Part shown: positions 8,109-15,725 of the stretch, piece by piece
Position numbering within the stretch: the first letter of the stretch is position 1
How the letters are laid out: the number at the start of each line of letters is the position of its first letter
DNA from: an uncultured Lachnospiraceae bacterium
GTDB lineage: Bacteria > Bacillota > Clostridia > Lachnospirales > Lachnospiraceae
Length of the DNA stretch: 43,861 nucleotides
Reading direction: 5' to 3'
NCBI GenBank assembly: GCA_910588825.1
Contig: CAJURF010000024.1
Coordinates: 1,020-44,880, forward strand
Notes under the pieces: generated by a model
The model's input: the letters and a program-made list of their open reading frames with translations, nothing else
What the model was told of the DNA's origin: nothing
Databases searched by the model: none
Position numbers and translations under genes: made by a program

Positions 8109-9197
8109 CTACCTCTTAATATCATAATTCATATTCATCAGATTTCTAATTGCCGCAGCATCATCTGTGATATTCGCATCCCCGTGAATCGTATGTTTCA
8201 GAGCACTGCTTGCCACGGCAAAATTCACCATATCCACAGGCTTGTAATGATTCATCATTGCATAAATCAGCCCGCTGGCGAATGCGTCCCCTCCCCCTAC
8301 ACGGTCAAGGATATTAAAGGTAAACAGTCTGCTCTCAAAGGTATGGCCCTCATACCACATATACGCTTTCAAGCTGTTCTCACTGCCGCTGTGGGCATAT
8401 CTCACATGCCGTGCAATGCATTTCAGATTGGGATACCTGCTCACAAACACCCGAAAGTTCTCATCCTGCTGCTCATAGTCCGGCTGCAGTGGCAGCTCGT
8501 CTTTCACGTCACCTTTGCTGTGGTCATGGTCATCCTTCCAAAGATGATATGGCTCAACGCCAAATAGTACATCCACATAGGGCAGGCATTTGGTACAGAA
8601 GTATCTCGCCTCCTCCCATGTCCAAAGGGTGCTCCGGAAATTCCCGTCAAAACTGGTGATAATTTTCTTTTCCCTGGCGGTCTCCAGACAGCGCAGGACC
8701 ATTTCCCTGCAGTTTGCTCCAAGAGCCGGGGTGATACCGCTGAGATGAAGCCAGGTAAATCCCTCCAGCAGCTCATCAAAATCGTAAGAACCAAAGTTAT
8801 ATTCCGCAATGGCGCTGTTGCTGCGGTCATAGATCACCTTGCTGGGACGTATCCCGTAACCAGTTTCCAGATAATACGTCCCCAGACGATGTGTGGGAGT
8901 CTGCTCTGGCGTACTCAAGATAACAGGCGTACAGTGCACATCATTGCTTCGAAGCATCCTGACAGCGCTTTTCCCCAGACTGTTATTGGGCACCACCGTA
9001 AAAAAAGTACTGTCTATCCCCAGATTGGCAAGAGCCAGGGCTATATTCGCCTCACTGCCCCCATAACTGGCGTCAAAGCTTGCGGCCATTCTGATTTTCT
9101 CATAATTGGGGGGTGTCAGCCGGAGCATGATTTCCCCGATTGTGATAAATTTATGAGAATTCCTGTTCTCTTTCAATAACGGATTTGCATGTTCCAA
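8109..9197 (-). CDS. kdgK: PfkB-family sugar kinase (KDG kinase-like), first of two
   Basis: A ribokinase-fold kinase of about 362 residues with TIGEIMLRLTPP, YGGSEANIALALANLG near the N-terminus and DRVGGGDAFASGLIYA with the catalytic Asp near the C-terminus. This is the pattern of KDG kinases. Start: the frame opens with TTG at 9206, but AGGAGG abuts that codon, so the TTG at 9195-9197, with nine bases of spacing, is the better start. The AGGAGG overlaps the stop codon of the dehydratase gene, which suggests translational coupling. It differs from the other kinase (6255-7352) by an insertion around HDHSKGDVKDELP. Substrate assignment is by context. Confidence 0.82.
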   Translation of the reverse strand: MEHANPLLKENRNSHKFITIGEIMLRLTPPNYEKIRMAASFDASYGGSEANIALALANLGIDSTFFTVVPNNSLGKSAVRMLRSNDVHCTPVILSTPEQTPTHRLGTYYLETGYGIRPSKVIYDRSNSAIAEYNFGSYDFDELLEGFTWLHLSGITPALGANCREMVLRCLETAREKKIITSFDGNFRSTLWTWEEARYFCTKCLPYVDVLFGVEPYHLWKDDHDHSKGDVKDELPLQPDYEQQDENFRVFVSRYPNLKCIARHVRYAHSGSENSLKAYMWYEGHTFESRLFTFNILDRVGGGDAFASGLIYAMMNHYKPVDMVNFAVASSALKHTIHGDANITDDAAAIRNLMNMNYDIKR

Positions 9198-9210
9198 CTT
9201 GGCCAACCTC

Positions 9211-10956
9211 CTAATACTCCAGATAAGCCCCTTTCATAGGACTTGCGGCATGCTCACTGAACAGACGCAGCACCCCGCTCTTATATTTTGGCTCACGGGG
9301 CTTCCATCTCATGCGGCGTTCTGTAAGGAGTGCCTCCACTTCTTCAGGGGTTTTTTGTTCTCCCCTGATGCCGATAATGTTCAGCTTCCGGGCTTTTACA
9401 TCTATCTCAATCAAATCTCCGTCTTCCACGAGAGCAATGGGCCCGCCCTCTTCCGCTTCCGGGCTGCAGTGACCGATTACCGGGCCTGTGGATGCCCCGG
9501 AAAAACGTCCATCCGTAATCAAGGCAATACTTTTTCCCAGCTCTTTGTCACTGCTGATTGCCTCAGAGGTATAGAACATCTCCGGCATTCCGCTGCCTTT
9601 CGGTCCCTCATAGCGGATGAATACTGCTTCCCCTTTCTGAACCCTGTGCTTTATGACAGCGTCCAGACATTCTTCTTCACTGTCAAATGTCCTGGCTCTC
9701 AAGACCGCCTTGAACATCTCTTTCGGGCAGGCCGTATGCTTGATCACCGCCCCCTCAGGCGCCAGATTTCCCTTTAATACGGCGATACTCCCATCTGTGC
9801 CCATGGCATGCTCACGGGGCCGGATAATGTCTTCTCTTGTGAGCGAAACCTGGTAACGCTCATTGAATTCCTCCAGCCATTTTTCACATCTCTCGTAAAA
9901 TCCATTTTCCCTCAGATCATCCAGATTCTCTCCCAGTGTCTTTCCTGTCACCGTCATCACATCAAGATGGAGCGACTCCCTAATCTCCTCCATGATAGCC
10001 GGAACTCCGCCGGCATAATAGAAGCATTCCGCCGGCCAGCGTCCAGACGGGCGGACATCCAGAAGATAGGGCGCATTCCTGTGCAGTCTGTCAAAGGTAT
10101 CTCCTGTGATTTCTATACGAAATTCATGGGCAATGGCTGGGATATGAAGGAGACAGTTGGTACTTCCCGAGACAGCAGCGTGCACCAGGATTGCGTTTTC
10201 AAAGCTCTCCATAGTGACAATATCACTGGGACACATATCCGGCATAGATGCCAGCTTCACCGCCTGTCTGCCAGCTTCCCTGGCAAATGCCAGAAGATCC
10301 GGACTCTCCGCAGGCATCAGCGCACTCCCGGGAAGGGCAAGACCGAGAGCTTCCGCCATAATCTGCATAGTAGAAGCTGTACCGATAAAGGAACACGCCC
10401 CACAACTTGGACAGGCGTTGCATTTTGCCCAGTTCAGCTTCTCCTCATCAATCTCCCCCCGTTGATACCTGGCACTGTACATCCCCAGCTGTTCCAAAGT
10501 CAGCATCTCAGGCCCGGCATTCATGGTACCGCCCGGCACTACCACAGAAGGAATATCCACCCTTGCCAGTCCCATGAGATTCCCCGGCATTCCTTTGTCA
10601 CAGCTGGCCAGATACACACCCGCGTCAAATGGCGTGGCATTGGCATGGATCTCAATCATATTGGCAATCATCTCACGGCTGGCCAGGCTGTAATTGATTC
10701 CGTCCGTTCCCTGGCTTTCCCCGTCACAGATATCTGTACAGTGATAGCGTGCGCCATATCCCCCCGCCTCCATAACCCCATTGCGGACTTCCTCCACCAG
10801 AACGTTCAGATGCCCGCTTCCCGGATGACTGTCTCCATAAGTACTTTCAATGATTACCTGCGGCTTTGACAAATCTTCCATTTTCCACCCTGTTCCTATG
10901 CGCAGCGGGTCCAGCTCCGGGGCTATTGCGCGCATTTTCTGACTCCTCAATTCCAT
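9211..10956 (-). CDS. IlvD/Edd-family sugar-acid dehydratase
   Basis: The 581-residue Fe-S dehydratase is expected to convert an aldonate (gluconate or relative) to the 2-keto-3-deoxy acid. The cysteines that would bind the cluster are visible in CTDICDGESQG, ASCDKGMPGN and CPSCGACSF, with SLASREMI and the C-terminal DGRFSGASTGPVIGH typical of the superfamily. A role in branched-chain amino-acid synthesis (IlvD) is unlikely because the gene is flanked by a GntP permease and KDG kinases. AGGAG lies ten bases before ATG. It is 26 bp downstream of the permease. 6-phosphogluconate dehydratase (Edd) is a less likely alternative because a KDG kinase follows. Confidence 0.85.
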   Translation of the reverse strand: MELRSQKMRAIAPELDPLRIGTGWKMEDLSKPQVIIESTYGDSHPGSGHLNVLVEEVRNGVMEAGGYGARYHCTDICDGESQGTDGINYSLASREMIANMIEIHANATPFDAGVYLASCDKGMPGNLMGLARVDIPSVVVPGGTMNAGPEMLTLEQLGMYSARYQRGEIDEEKLNWAKCNACPSCGACSFIGTASTMQIMAEALGLALPGSALMPAESPDLLAFAREAGRQAVKLASMPDMCPSDIVTMESFENAILVHAAVSGSTNCLLHIPAIAHEFRIEITGDTFDRLHRNAPYLLDVRPSGRWPAECFYYAGGVPAIMEEIRESLHLDVMTVTGKTLGENLDDLRENGFYERCEKWLEEFNERYQVSLTREDIIRPREHAMGTDGSIAVLKGNLAPEGAVIKHTACPKEMFKAVLRARTFDSEEECLDAVIKHRVQKGEAVFIRYEGPKGSGMPEMFYTSEAISSDKELGKSIALITDGRFSGASTGPVIGHCSPEAEEGGPIALVEDGDLIEIDVKARKLNIIGIRGEQKTPEEVEALLTERRMRWKPREPKYKSGVLRLFSEHAASPMKGAYLEY

Positions 10957-10982
10957 AATGTATCTGCTCCTTTCTGTTTTTC

Positions 10983-12341
10983 CTAAGCGAAAAACGAAAT
11001 AACTAACGCCACTGCAAATCCGGTGCCGCCTACCAGCGTCTCCATAATGGTCCAGGTCTTCAGCATAGTCTTCTCATCCATTCCCACCAGAGACTTTACC
11101 AGCCAGAAACCAGAGTCATTAAAATGGGAACATACTGTCGCACCCCCTGCTACTGCCGCCGTAGTACAGGCCAGATACAGCGGAGATAATTGGGCAATAC
11201 CCGGCATAGCAGCGATGATCCCCGCCGCCATGGTCATAGCAACCGTTGACGAACCTACACAAATTCTGACCAGAGCGGCCACAATAAACGCTACCACCAC
11301 AATGGGAAGCCTGGCAGAAGACACCGCATTTCCAATCAAATCCCCAAGACCGGAATACTGCAGCATATAACGGAGCACACCGCCGCAGGCCGTCACCAGA
11401 AGAATCAGTCCTGTGGGCTCCAGGGATTTCGTCATGATCTTTTCCAGCTCCTCCATGCTATATCCGTGTTTCAATCCCAGAATCAGCATAGCAGCGATTA
11501 CAGCGATCAAAAGTGCCACAAACGGCTCTCCAAAAAAACCAAAAATCGGTGCGGCAGCGCTCAGTGCCGGAACAACTCCCGCCGCAGAATCCAGAATAAT
11601 CAAAACCAGAGGAATCAGAATGATCCCCACAATCGTCCAGAAGTTCGGAAGCTTTGACTCATCAAAATCCTCCTGCTGGGCCACATGCTCCGGAACCGGA
11701 ATCATATATTTATTCCCGCACACAGAGCCCCACACAGGCCCTGCCACAATCATAGAAAGAGTGCCGCAGAAAATACCTACCAGAATTACCCATCCCAGCT
11801 CTACATCTAACATAGTCGCCACCAGAACCGGCCCCGGTGTGGGCGGGATAAATGCGTGTCCCACTGCCAGCCCCGCCAGAAGGGGAACCGCATAAAACAG
11901 GGATGAGCGATTCGTTCTCTTTGCCAATGAAAATGCCAGGGGAATCAGAATAATCAGCCCTGCGTCAAAAAACACCGGCATGGCAATGACCAAGCCTGTA
12001 ATCCCCAGCGCCCAGGCCGCTTTCTTATCGCCGAACCACTTCACCATACTGACTGCCAAAGTCTGAGCCCCGCCTGATACCTCCAGGATAGCGCCAAACA
12101 TAGACCCAAGCCCCACCAGCAGGGCAATTCCCTTTAATGTATTGCCAATCCCGTCATTCACCGCTGTTACAATATCATCATAAGGCATCCCAGCCCCAAG
12201 ACCTATCACAATCGCACCCAACAGAATAGAAACCATGGCCTGCACTTTGAACTTGATAATCAATAAAAGTAATACTAAAAGACCTGCGATTGCCGCTATC
12301 ACCAATCTGGTTGGATTCAATGCCAGCGTCTCACCAGTCAT
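10983..12341 (-). CDS. gntP: GntP-family gluconate/aldonate permease
   Basis: The 452-residue polytopic membrane protein has about a dozen hydrophobic segments. Motifs of the GntP proton symporters are seen: GLGSMFGAILEVSGGAQ, FIPPTPGPV and GSSTVAMTMAAGI. It is the first gene of the operon, with AGGAGG upstream of ATG and a good sigma-A-like promoter before it. It should import the substrate of the dehydratase. Whether that is gluconate, another hexonate or a short hydroxy acid cannot be told from sequence. Confidence 0.88.
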   Translation of the reverse strand: MTGETLALNPTRLVIAAIAGLLVLLLLIIKFKVQAMVSILLGAIVIGLGAGMPYDDIVTAVNDGIGNTLKGIALLVGLGSMFGAILEVSGGAQTLAVSMVKWFGDKKAAWALGITGLVIAMPVFFDAGLIILIPLAFSLAKRTNRSSLFYAVPLLAGLAVGHAFIPPTPGPVLVATMLDVELGWVILVGIFCGTLSMIVAGPVWGSVCGNKYMIPVPEHVAQQEDFDESKLPNFWTIVGIILIPLVLIILDSAAGVVPALSAAAPIFGFFGEPFVALLIAVIAAMLILGLKHGYSMEELEKIMTKSLEPTGLILLVTACGGVLRYMLQYSGLGDLIGNAVSSARLPIVVVAFIVAALVRICVGSSTVAMTMAAGIIAAMPGIAQLSPLYLACTTAAVAGGATVCSHFNDSGFWLVKSLVGMDEKTMLKTWTIMETLVGGTGFAVALVISFFA

Positions 12342-12376
12342 AACTGTGACCTCCTCATATTCCGTTTTTCATCCCC

Positions 12377-12405
12377 CTTATAACATCCCATATTTTATGT
12401 TACAA
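12377..12405 (-). promoter_or_regulatory. Predicted sigma-A promoter of the sugar-acid operon
   Basis: Reading the minus strand, TTGTAA (12400-12405), a 17-bp spacer and TATAAG (12377-12382) precede the GntP start by about 35 bp. The spacing is ideal. Confidence 0.6.
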
Positions 12406-12525
12406 TGGCTTTAGAAACTATCGTGCCCGCTTTGTTTCCTTTCCATACGTCTGCTGGATGATTTCTATCCGCCCCAATAGAATTTCCCGGAGAGTTTTTG
12501 GGAGACGAAGCTTTTTTACGGCAAA

Positions 12526-12560
12526 AAAACAGGTTTTCTCCATAATAGAAAACCTGTTTT
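12526..12560. terminator. Perfect 14-bp hairpin in the divergent GntP/CYTH intergenic region
   Basis: AAAACAGGTTTTCT (12526-12539) pairs with AGAAAACCTGTTTT (12547-12560) over a 7-nt loop, with T-runs on both sides like a bidirectional terminator. Yet the genes on either side point away from it, so no annotated gene runs into it. It may mark the end of a lost gene or a small RNA. The remaining 12406-12776 stretch has no convincing ORF. Confidence 0.5.
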
Positions 12561-12776
12561 ATCGATATAATAAAAATCCTCTCTGCGAAGCTTTTCAAAA
12601 TTTTCAATACCTATAGGAAGTTTCTTTGTACGATTCAAAGACATAACCGCCTCCCCTATCTTCAGACTCACTCTAAGAAACTATGGCAGAAACCATTTGC
12701 CAGCCAAAGCCACCCGCGCTATAATCAAACCAGACAACCAGCCAGTAAACCATTTTTACAAAAAAGGAGACCACAC

Positions 12777-13238
12777 ATGGAAATCGAAAGAAAATATCTG
12801 ATAAAAAAAGAATCCCTGCCCCAGAATCTGAACACCTTTCCCCATCTGGAAATCGAGCAGGCCTATCTATGCACAGAACCAGTTGTCCGCATCCGCAGAC
12901 AGGACAGCTCCTATTACCTGACCTACAAGTCCAAAGGCCTGATGGTCCGCGAGGAATACAATCTTCCTCTAACCGAAGAATCCTACTGCCATCTGCGGGA
13001 AAAAGCAGACGGAATCCTCATCCAGAAGACCCGTTATCAGCTTCCTCTACCGCAGAATCTAACCATCGAATTGGATGTGTTCCATGGCAGATACGAAGGA
13101 CTATTACTGGCGGAAGTGGAATTTCCCCATGAGGCCTCAGCCCAGGAATTCACCCCGCCTGACTGGTTTGGGGAAGATGTAACTTTCTCCTCCCGCTATC
13201 ACAACAGCACCCTGAGTCAGGGACTTTCTCACATCTGA
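12777..13238 (+). CDS. CYTH-domain protein (triphosphate tunnel enzyme family)
   Basis: The 153-residue protein begins MEIERKYLI, the ExExK signature of CYTH domains, which line a tunnel with acidic and basic residues and bind triphosphates and divalent metal. Alternating charged strands follow (VVRIRRQ, YYLTYKSKG, IELDVFHG, LAEVEF). The length fits small bacterial CYTH proteins, mostly tripolyphosphatases or phosphatases; an adenylate cyclase role is less likely without more data. AAGGAG lies upstream of ATG. The gene overlaps the 3' end of convergent proC by 10 bp. Confidence 0.88.
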   Translation: MEIERKYLIKKESLPQNLNTFPHLEIEQAYLCTEPVVRIRRQDSSYYLTYKSKGLMVREEYNLPLTEESYCHLREKADGILIQKTRYQLPLPQNLTIELDVFHGRYEGLLLAEVEFPHEASAQEFTPPDWFGEDVTFSSRYHNSTLSQGLSHI

Positions 13239-14023
13239 CGGGATTTTGCCGCGCATGCCCGGGACGCCTCTATAATACTGCTGCGCAATCCCTTTTCTTC
13301 CAGCACCTGGACAGCCGCAATGGTGGTGCCCCCGGGCGAACATACCATATCTTTTAATTCACCTGGATGCATTCCTGTCTCCAGCATCAACTTCGCACTG
13401 CCGTAAACAGCCTGGGCCGCAAATTCATAAGCCATCTTTCTGGGCATTCCGTCCGCCACCGCCGCATCTGCCAGGGCTTCAATGAACATAAACACAAATG
13501 CCGGGGAACTGCCGCTGACCGACACCACTGCATCCATCATGGACTCCGGAACCACCTCTGCTTTGCCAAAGCTTTCAAAAATCCTGCTGACCATGCGCAG
13601 TTCTTCCTCTGTCACATTCTCATTGGCGCAGATGCCGGTCATCCCCGCCCCTGCCTGGGCAGGCGTGTTTGGCATGGTGCGGACCAGCTTCACATCTTTC
13701 ACAAAGCATTCCTCCAGCCAATGGATGGTTTTCCCCGGTGCTATGGTTACAATCAGATGGCTGCCTGTCACCTGATCCCGTATCTGCCGGATCACCTGCT
13801 GATAATACTGCGGCTTCACAGCCAGCACAATACATCTGCACTCCTCCACTACCCGCAGATTATCCTGCACTGCCTCAATGCCGAAAGACTCCCTCGCCCG
13901 CCGGCAGCTTTCCTCCGACAAATCAGAGACAATCAGATGCTCTCTGTCCAGCAGCTTCTTATCCAAAATTCCTTTAATCATCGCGGATGCCATATTTCCG
14001 CAGCCAATAAATCCCAGCTTCAT
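13229..14023 (-). CDS. proC: Pyrroline-5-carboxylate reductase
   Basis: The 264-residue enzyme reduces pyrroline-5-carboxylate to proline with NAD(P)H, the last step of proline synthesis. Seen: the Rossmann start MKLGFIGCGNMASAMI, VKPQ, the middle segment RTMPNTPAQAGAG, and the dimerisation and active-site region SGSSPAFVFMFIEALADA, followed by SPGGTT. Length and order are canonical. It follows, on the same strand, a strong terminator after the membrane protein gene, so it probably has its own promoter in the short gap. Confidence 0.95.
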   Translation of the reverse strand: MKLGFIGCGNMASAMIKGILDKKLLDREHLIVSDLSEESCRRARESFGIEAVQDNLRVVEECRCIVLAVKPQYYQQVIRQIRDQVTGSHLIVTIAPGKTIHWLEECFVKDVKLVRTMPNTPAQAGAGMTGICANENVTEEELRMVSRIFESFGKAEVVPESMMDAVVSVSGSSPAFVFMFIEALADAAVADGMPRKMAYEFAAQAVYGSAKLMLETGMHPGELKDMVCSPGGTTIAAVQVLEEKGLRSSIIEASRACAAKSRQM

Positions 14024-14047
14024 TTTTTACCCTCCTAAAACTCTTTT

Positions 14048-14091
14048 AAAAAAGACGTGCAAAAAGCAGCCGCTTTTCGCTCGTCTTTTTT
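14048..14091 (-). terminator. Rho-independent terminator downstream of the transglycosylase/membrane-protein pair
   Basis: AAAAAAGACG (14048-14057) pairs with CGTCTTTTTT (14082-14091), with an inner pairing of GCAAAAAGC and GCTTTTCGC. The T-run makes it functional on the minus strand and probably on both. Confidence 0.75.
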
Positions 14092-14114
14092 CGTACTCTT
14101 TATGATAGTGCCGT

Positions 14115-14495
14115 TCAACCGCCTCTTCCAAACAAATCCGCCAGAGGCCGGGTTGTATTTTCCAAATTCTGAATAGCCGCATTCAGACTCTCCAGGTCCA
14201 GCTGATTCAGCTTATCCATTGTCTGGCTCATATCTTCCTGGCTGGTCTTAGCCAATTCATCAATATTTTTAATCATATCCGCCAAATTCGTGTCCTCCAG
14301 CTCTTTCATCAGCCGGTTGGCACTGCTCAATGACTGGACTGCCGGGGGCAGTACAATCACCATGGCCGCAATCATAACCACCACTGCGATCCCAATGATT
14401 CCCGATACGATTCTAGACATCCGCAGCTGTTTCTTCATCACTTTCAGCTGTTCTCTCAGCAGTGCTTCTGTATCTCTGTTCTGTTCTTCATACAT
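14115..14495 (-). CDS. Small membrane-anchored coiled-coil protein
   Basis: The 126-residue protein has a charged cytoplasmic N-terminus (EEQNRDTEALLREQLKVMKK), a single hydrophobic segment at residues 32-51 (SGIIGIAVVVMIAAMVIVLP), then a helical, leucine-heptad extracytoplasmic part up to LADLFGRGG. I do not recognise a named family. It starts 23 bp after the lytic transglycosylase and shares its terminator, so the two are probably co-transcribed; a role at the cell wall or membrane is inference. Confidence 0.75.
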   Translation of the reverse strand: MYEEQNRDTEALLREQLKVMKKQLRMSRIVSGIIGIAVVVMIAAMVIVLPPAVQSLSSANRLMKELEDTNLADMIKNIDELAKTSQEDMSQTMDKLNQLDLESLNAAIQNLENTTRPLADLFGRGG

Positions 14496-14518
14496 ATCTG
14501 TTCACCCCAAAACACGTA

Positions 14519-15355
14519 TTAAATCAATCCGCCGGAGCTGCCTGTATTCATTGTGGTGTTAAACGCGGACAGCGTCTGCATCTGCATCTGAAGTTTTGAC
14601 ATCTCCGCCAGGTATTTCACATCTTTGGCAGAAAATATCCCTTCGCTGTCTGTGGATGATGCCGCAGACTCAGCCGCTTTGCTCTTCTGGCTGACTGACA
14701 CCTCTGCTTCCAGATCTTCTTTTGCGTATTTAAGCACCTGCTTCACATAGTCGTCCAGGCTCAGCTCCACATCTTTTCCCTTATAACTGGCTGCCGCCAC
14801 ATTTGCCGCATGGTAAGAGCGCACCGCCTGTTCCACATTCCCGCCGTTAAATTCTAACTTTCTCGCCAGAGAACGGGCCGCGCCCATGATATTCTCCCGG
14901 GCATCGTAAATATTTTCAATATCCAGGCTCTCCGCCATGGCAGGCATGAGCTGCATGAGACCCTTTGCCCCAGACACACCTTCCGCATTGATATTAAAAT
15001 CAGACTCCACCTTCGCAACAGCCCTGAGCAGATCCGCCGAAACTCCATATTTTTCTTCCGCTTCCTCAAAGTATTCATTCAGCTCCTGCCCTGTGGCATG
15101 AGCAGTTCCTGTTGTCTTAATCGAAGACCCGGACCCGCTGCTGCCTCCATAGAGAGCCGCGCAATAGGGGCACTCTCCCGATGCTGTTTTTCCATTCAGC
15201 ATGGCCGCCAGCAGCACATTCTGGAAACTGCCGCCAGAAGACAGTCCGCCTGTCAATATATTATTTCCATAAGAAGAAGTATTACTATTCCCAAATAAAC
15301 CATTCAATGCCAACATCACACTGCTGGTGTCAAGTGCCATAATATCACCATCCAT
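14519..15355 (-). CDS. Lytic transglycosylase (SLT domain) without classical signal peptide
   Basis: The SLT fold occupies about residues 95-200: YGVSADLLRAVAKVESDFN with the catalytic Glu in VESDFN, then GAKGLMQLMP and the closing YHAANVAAASY. The enzyme is expected to cut the glycan strand of peptidoglycan giving 1,6-anhydro ends. The N-terminus (MALDTSSVMLALNGLFG) is polar and shows no signal peptide or membrane helix, and a CPYC pair is found before the domain. The start may be the ATG five codons in (MALDTSS). A similar protein lacking a signal peptide is at 38512-39303. Export by a non-Sec route or binding to another exported structure is possible. Confidence 0.85.
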   Translation of the reverse strand: MDGDIMALDTSSVMLALNGLFGNSNTSSYGNNILTGGLSSGGSFQNVLLAAMLNGKTASGECPYCAALYGGSSGSGSSIKTTGTAHATGQELNEYFEEAEEKYGVSADLLRAVAKVESDFNINAEGVSGAKGLMQLMPAMAESLDIENIYDARENIMGAARSLARKLEFNGGNVEQAVRSYHAANVAAASYKGKDVELSLDDYVKQVLKYAKEDLEAEVSVSQKSKAAESAASSTDSEGIFSAKDVKYLAEMSKLQMQMQTLSAFNTTMNTGSSGGLI

Positions 15356-15407
15356 CTCTCATTCTTAAAATTCTTTTTAGCAGGTTCGCTGTAGTACTAA
15401 GGCTTTT

Positions 15408-15436
15408 ATCATACCATACATTTTTAGAAATTACAA
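15408..15436 (-). promoter_or_regulatory. Predicted sigma-A promoter of the transglycosylase pair
   Basis: On the minus strand TTGTAA (15431-15436), 17 bp, TATGAT (15408-15413), about 50 bp before the start codon. Confidence 0.6.
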
Positions 15437-15539
15437 CGAGTTTCCACAAAAAAGCGTGGCTTTTGCCGCCCTGCAATTTAATAGTATTTTAAGGCATTGA
15501 CAGCAGAATTTCCGCAAGATATAATAAAGCAATTAGACG

Positions 15540-15631
15540 TATACCCGTGAGCCAAATGATTTGCCAGCAGGCCTTCACTGTTTCAAGCAAAATAGCAAGT
15601 CATTTGGCAAATACGTATGCTCTTGAGTATA
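15540..15631. repeat. Dispersed palindromic repeat, copy B
   Basis: This 92-bp copy matches 1506-1597 at nearly every position, including the paired arms CCAAATGATTTGC and GCAAGTCATTTGG and the ends TATACCC/GAGTATA. Partial similarity continues left into CCGCAAGAT (about 15511). It lies between divergent promoters (transglycosylase and aspS) without coding potential. The rest of 15437-15725 holds only the aspS leader. Confidence 0.75.
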
Positions 15632-15725
15632 ACTGTTCTGTAACTCCGTATTTTCACAGTTACAACAATCAGACTATATTTTCTGTCCGAGCAAAGCAGT
15701 AAAACAGAATTTTTAGGAGGAACCT

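Noticed and set aside
9808..10869. 353-residue plus-strand frame opposite the dehydratase
   Set aside because: It is a shadow of the Fe-S dehydratase gene, with no support of its own.
12395..12607. 70-residue open frame on the minus strand in the GntP/CYTH gap
   Set aside because: It runs through the terminator-like hairpin, has no clear ribosome binding site and no recognisable domain; likely chance.
15632..15725. T-box or riboswitch leader of aspS
   Set aside because: Only a weak 6-bp hairpin is seen; no T-box sequence (TGGNACCGCG) is present.
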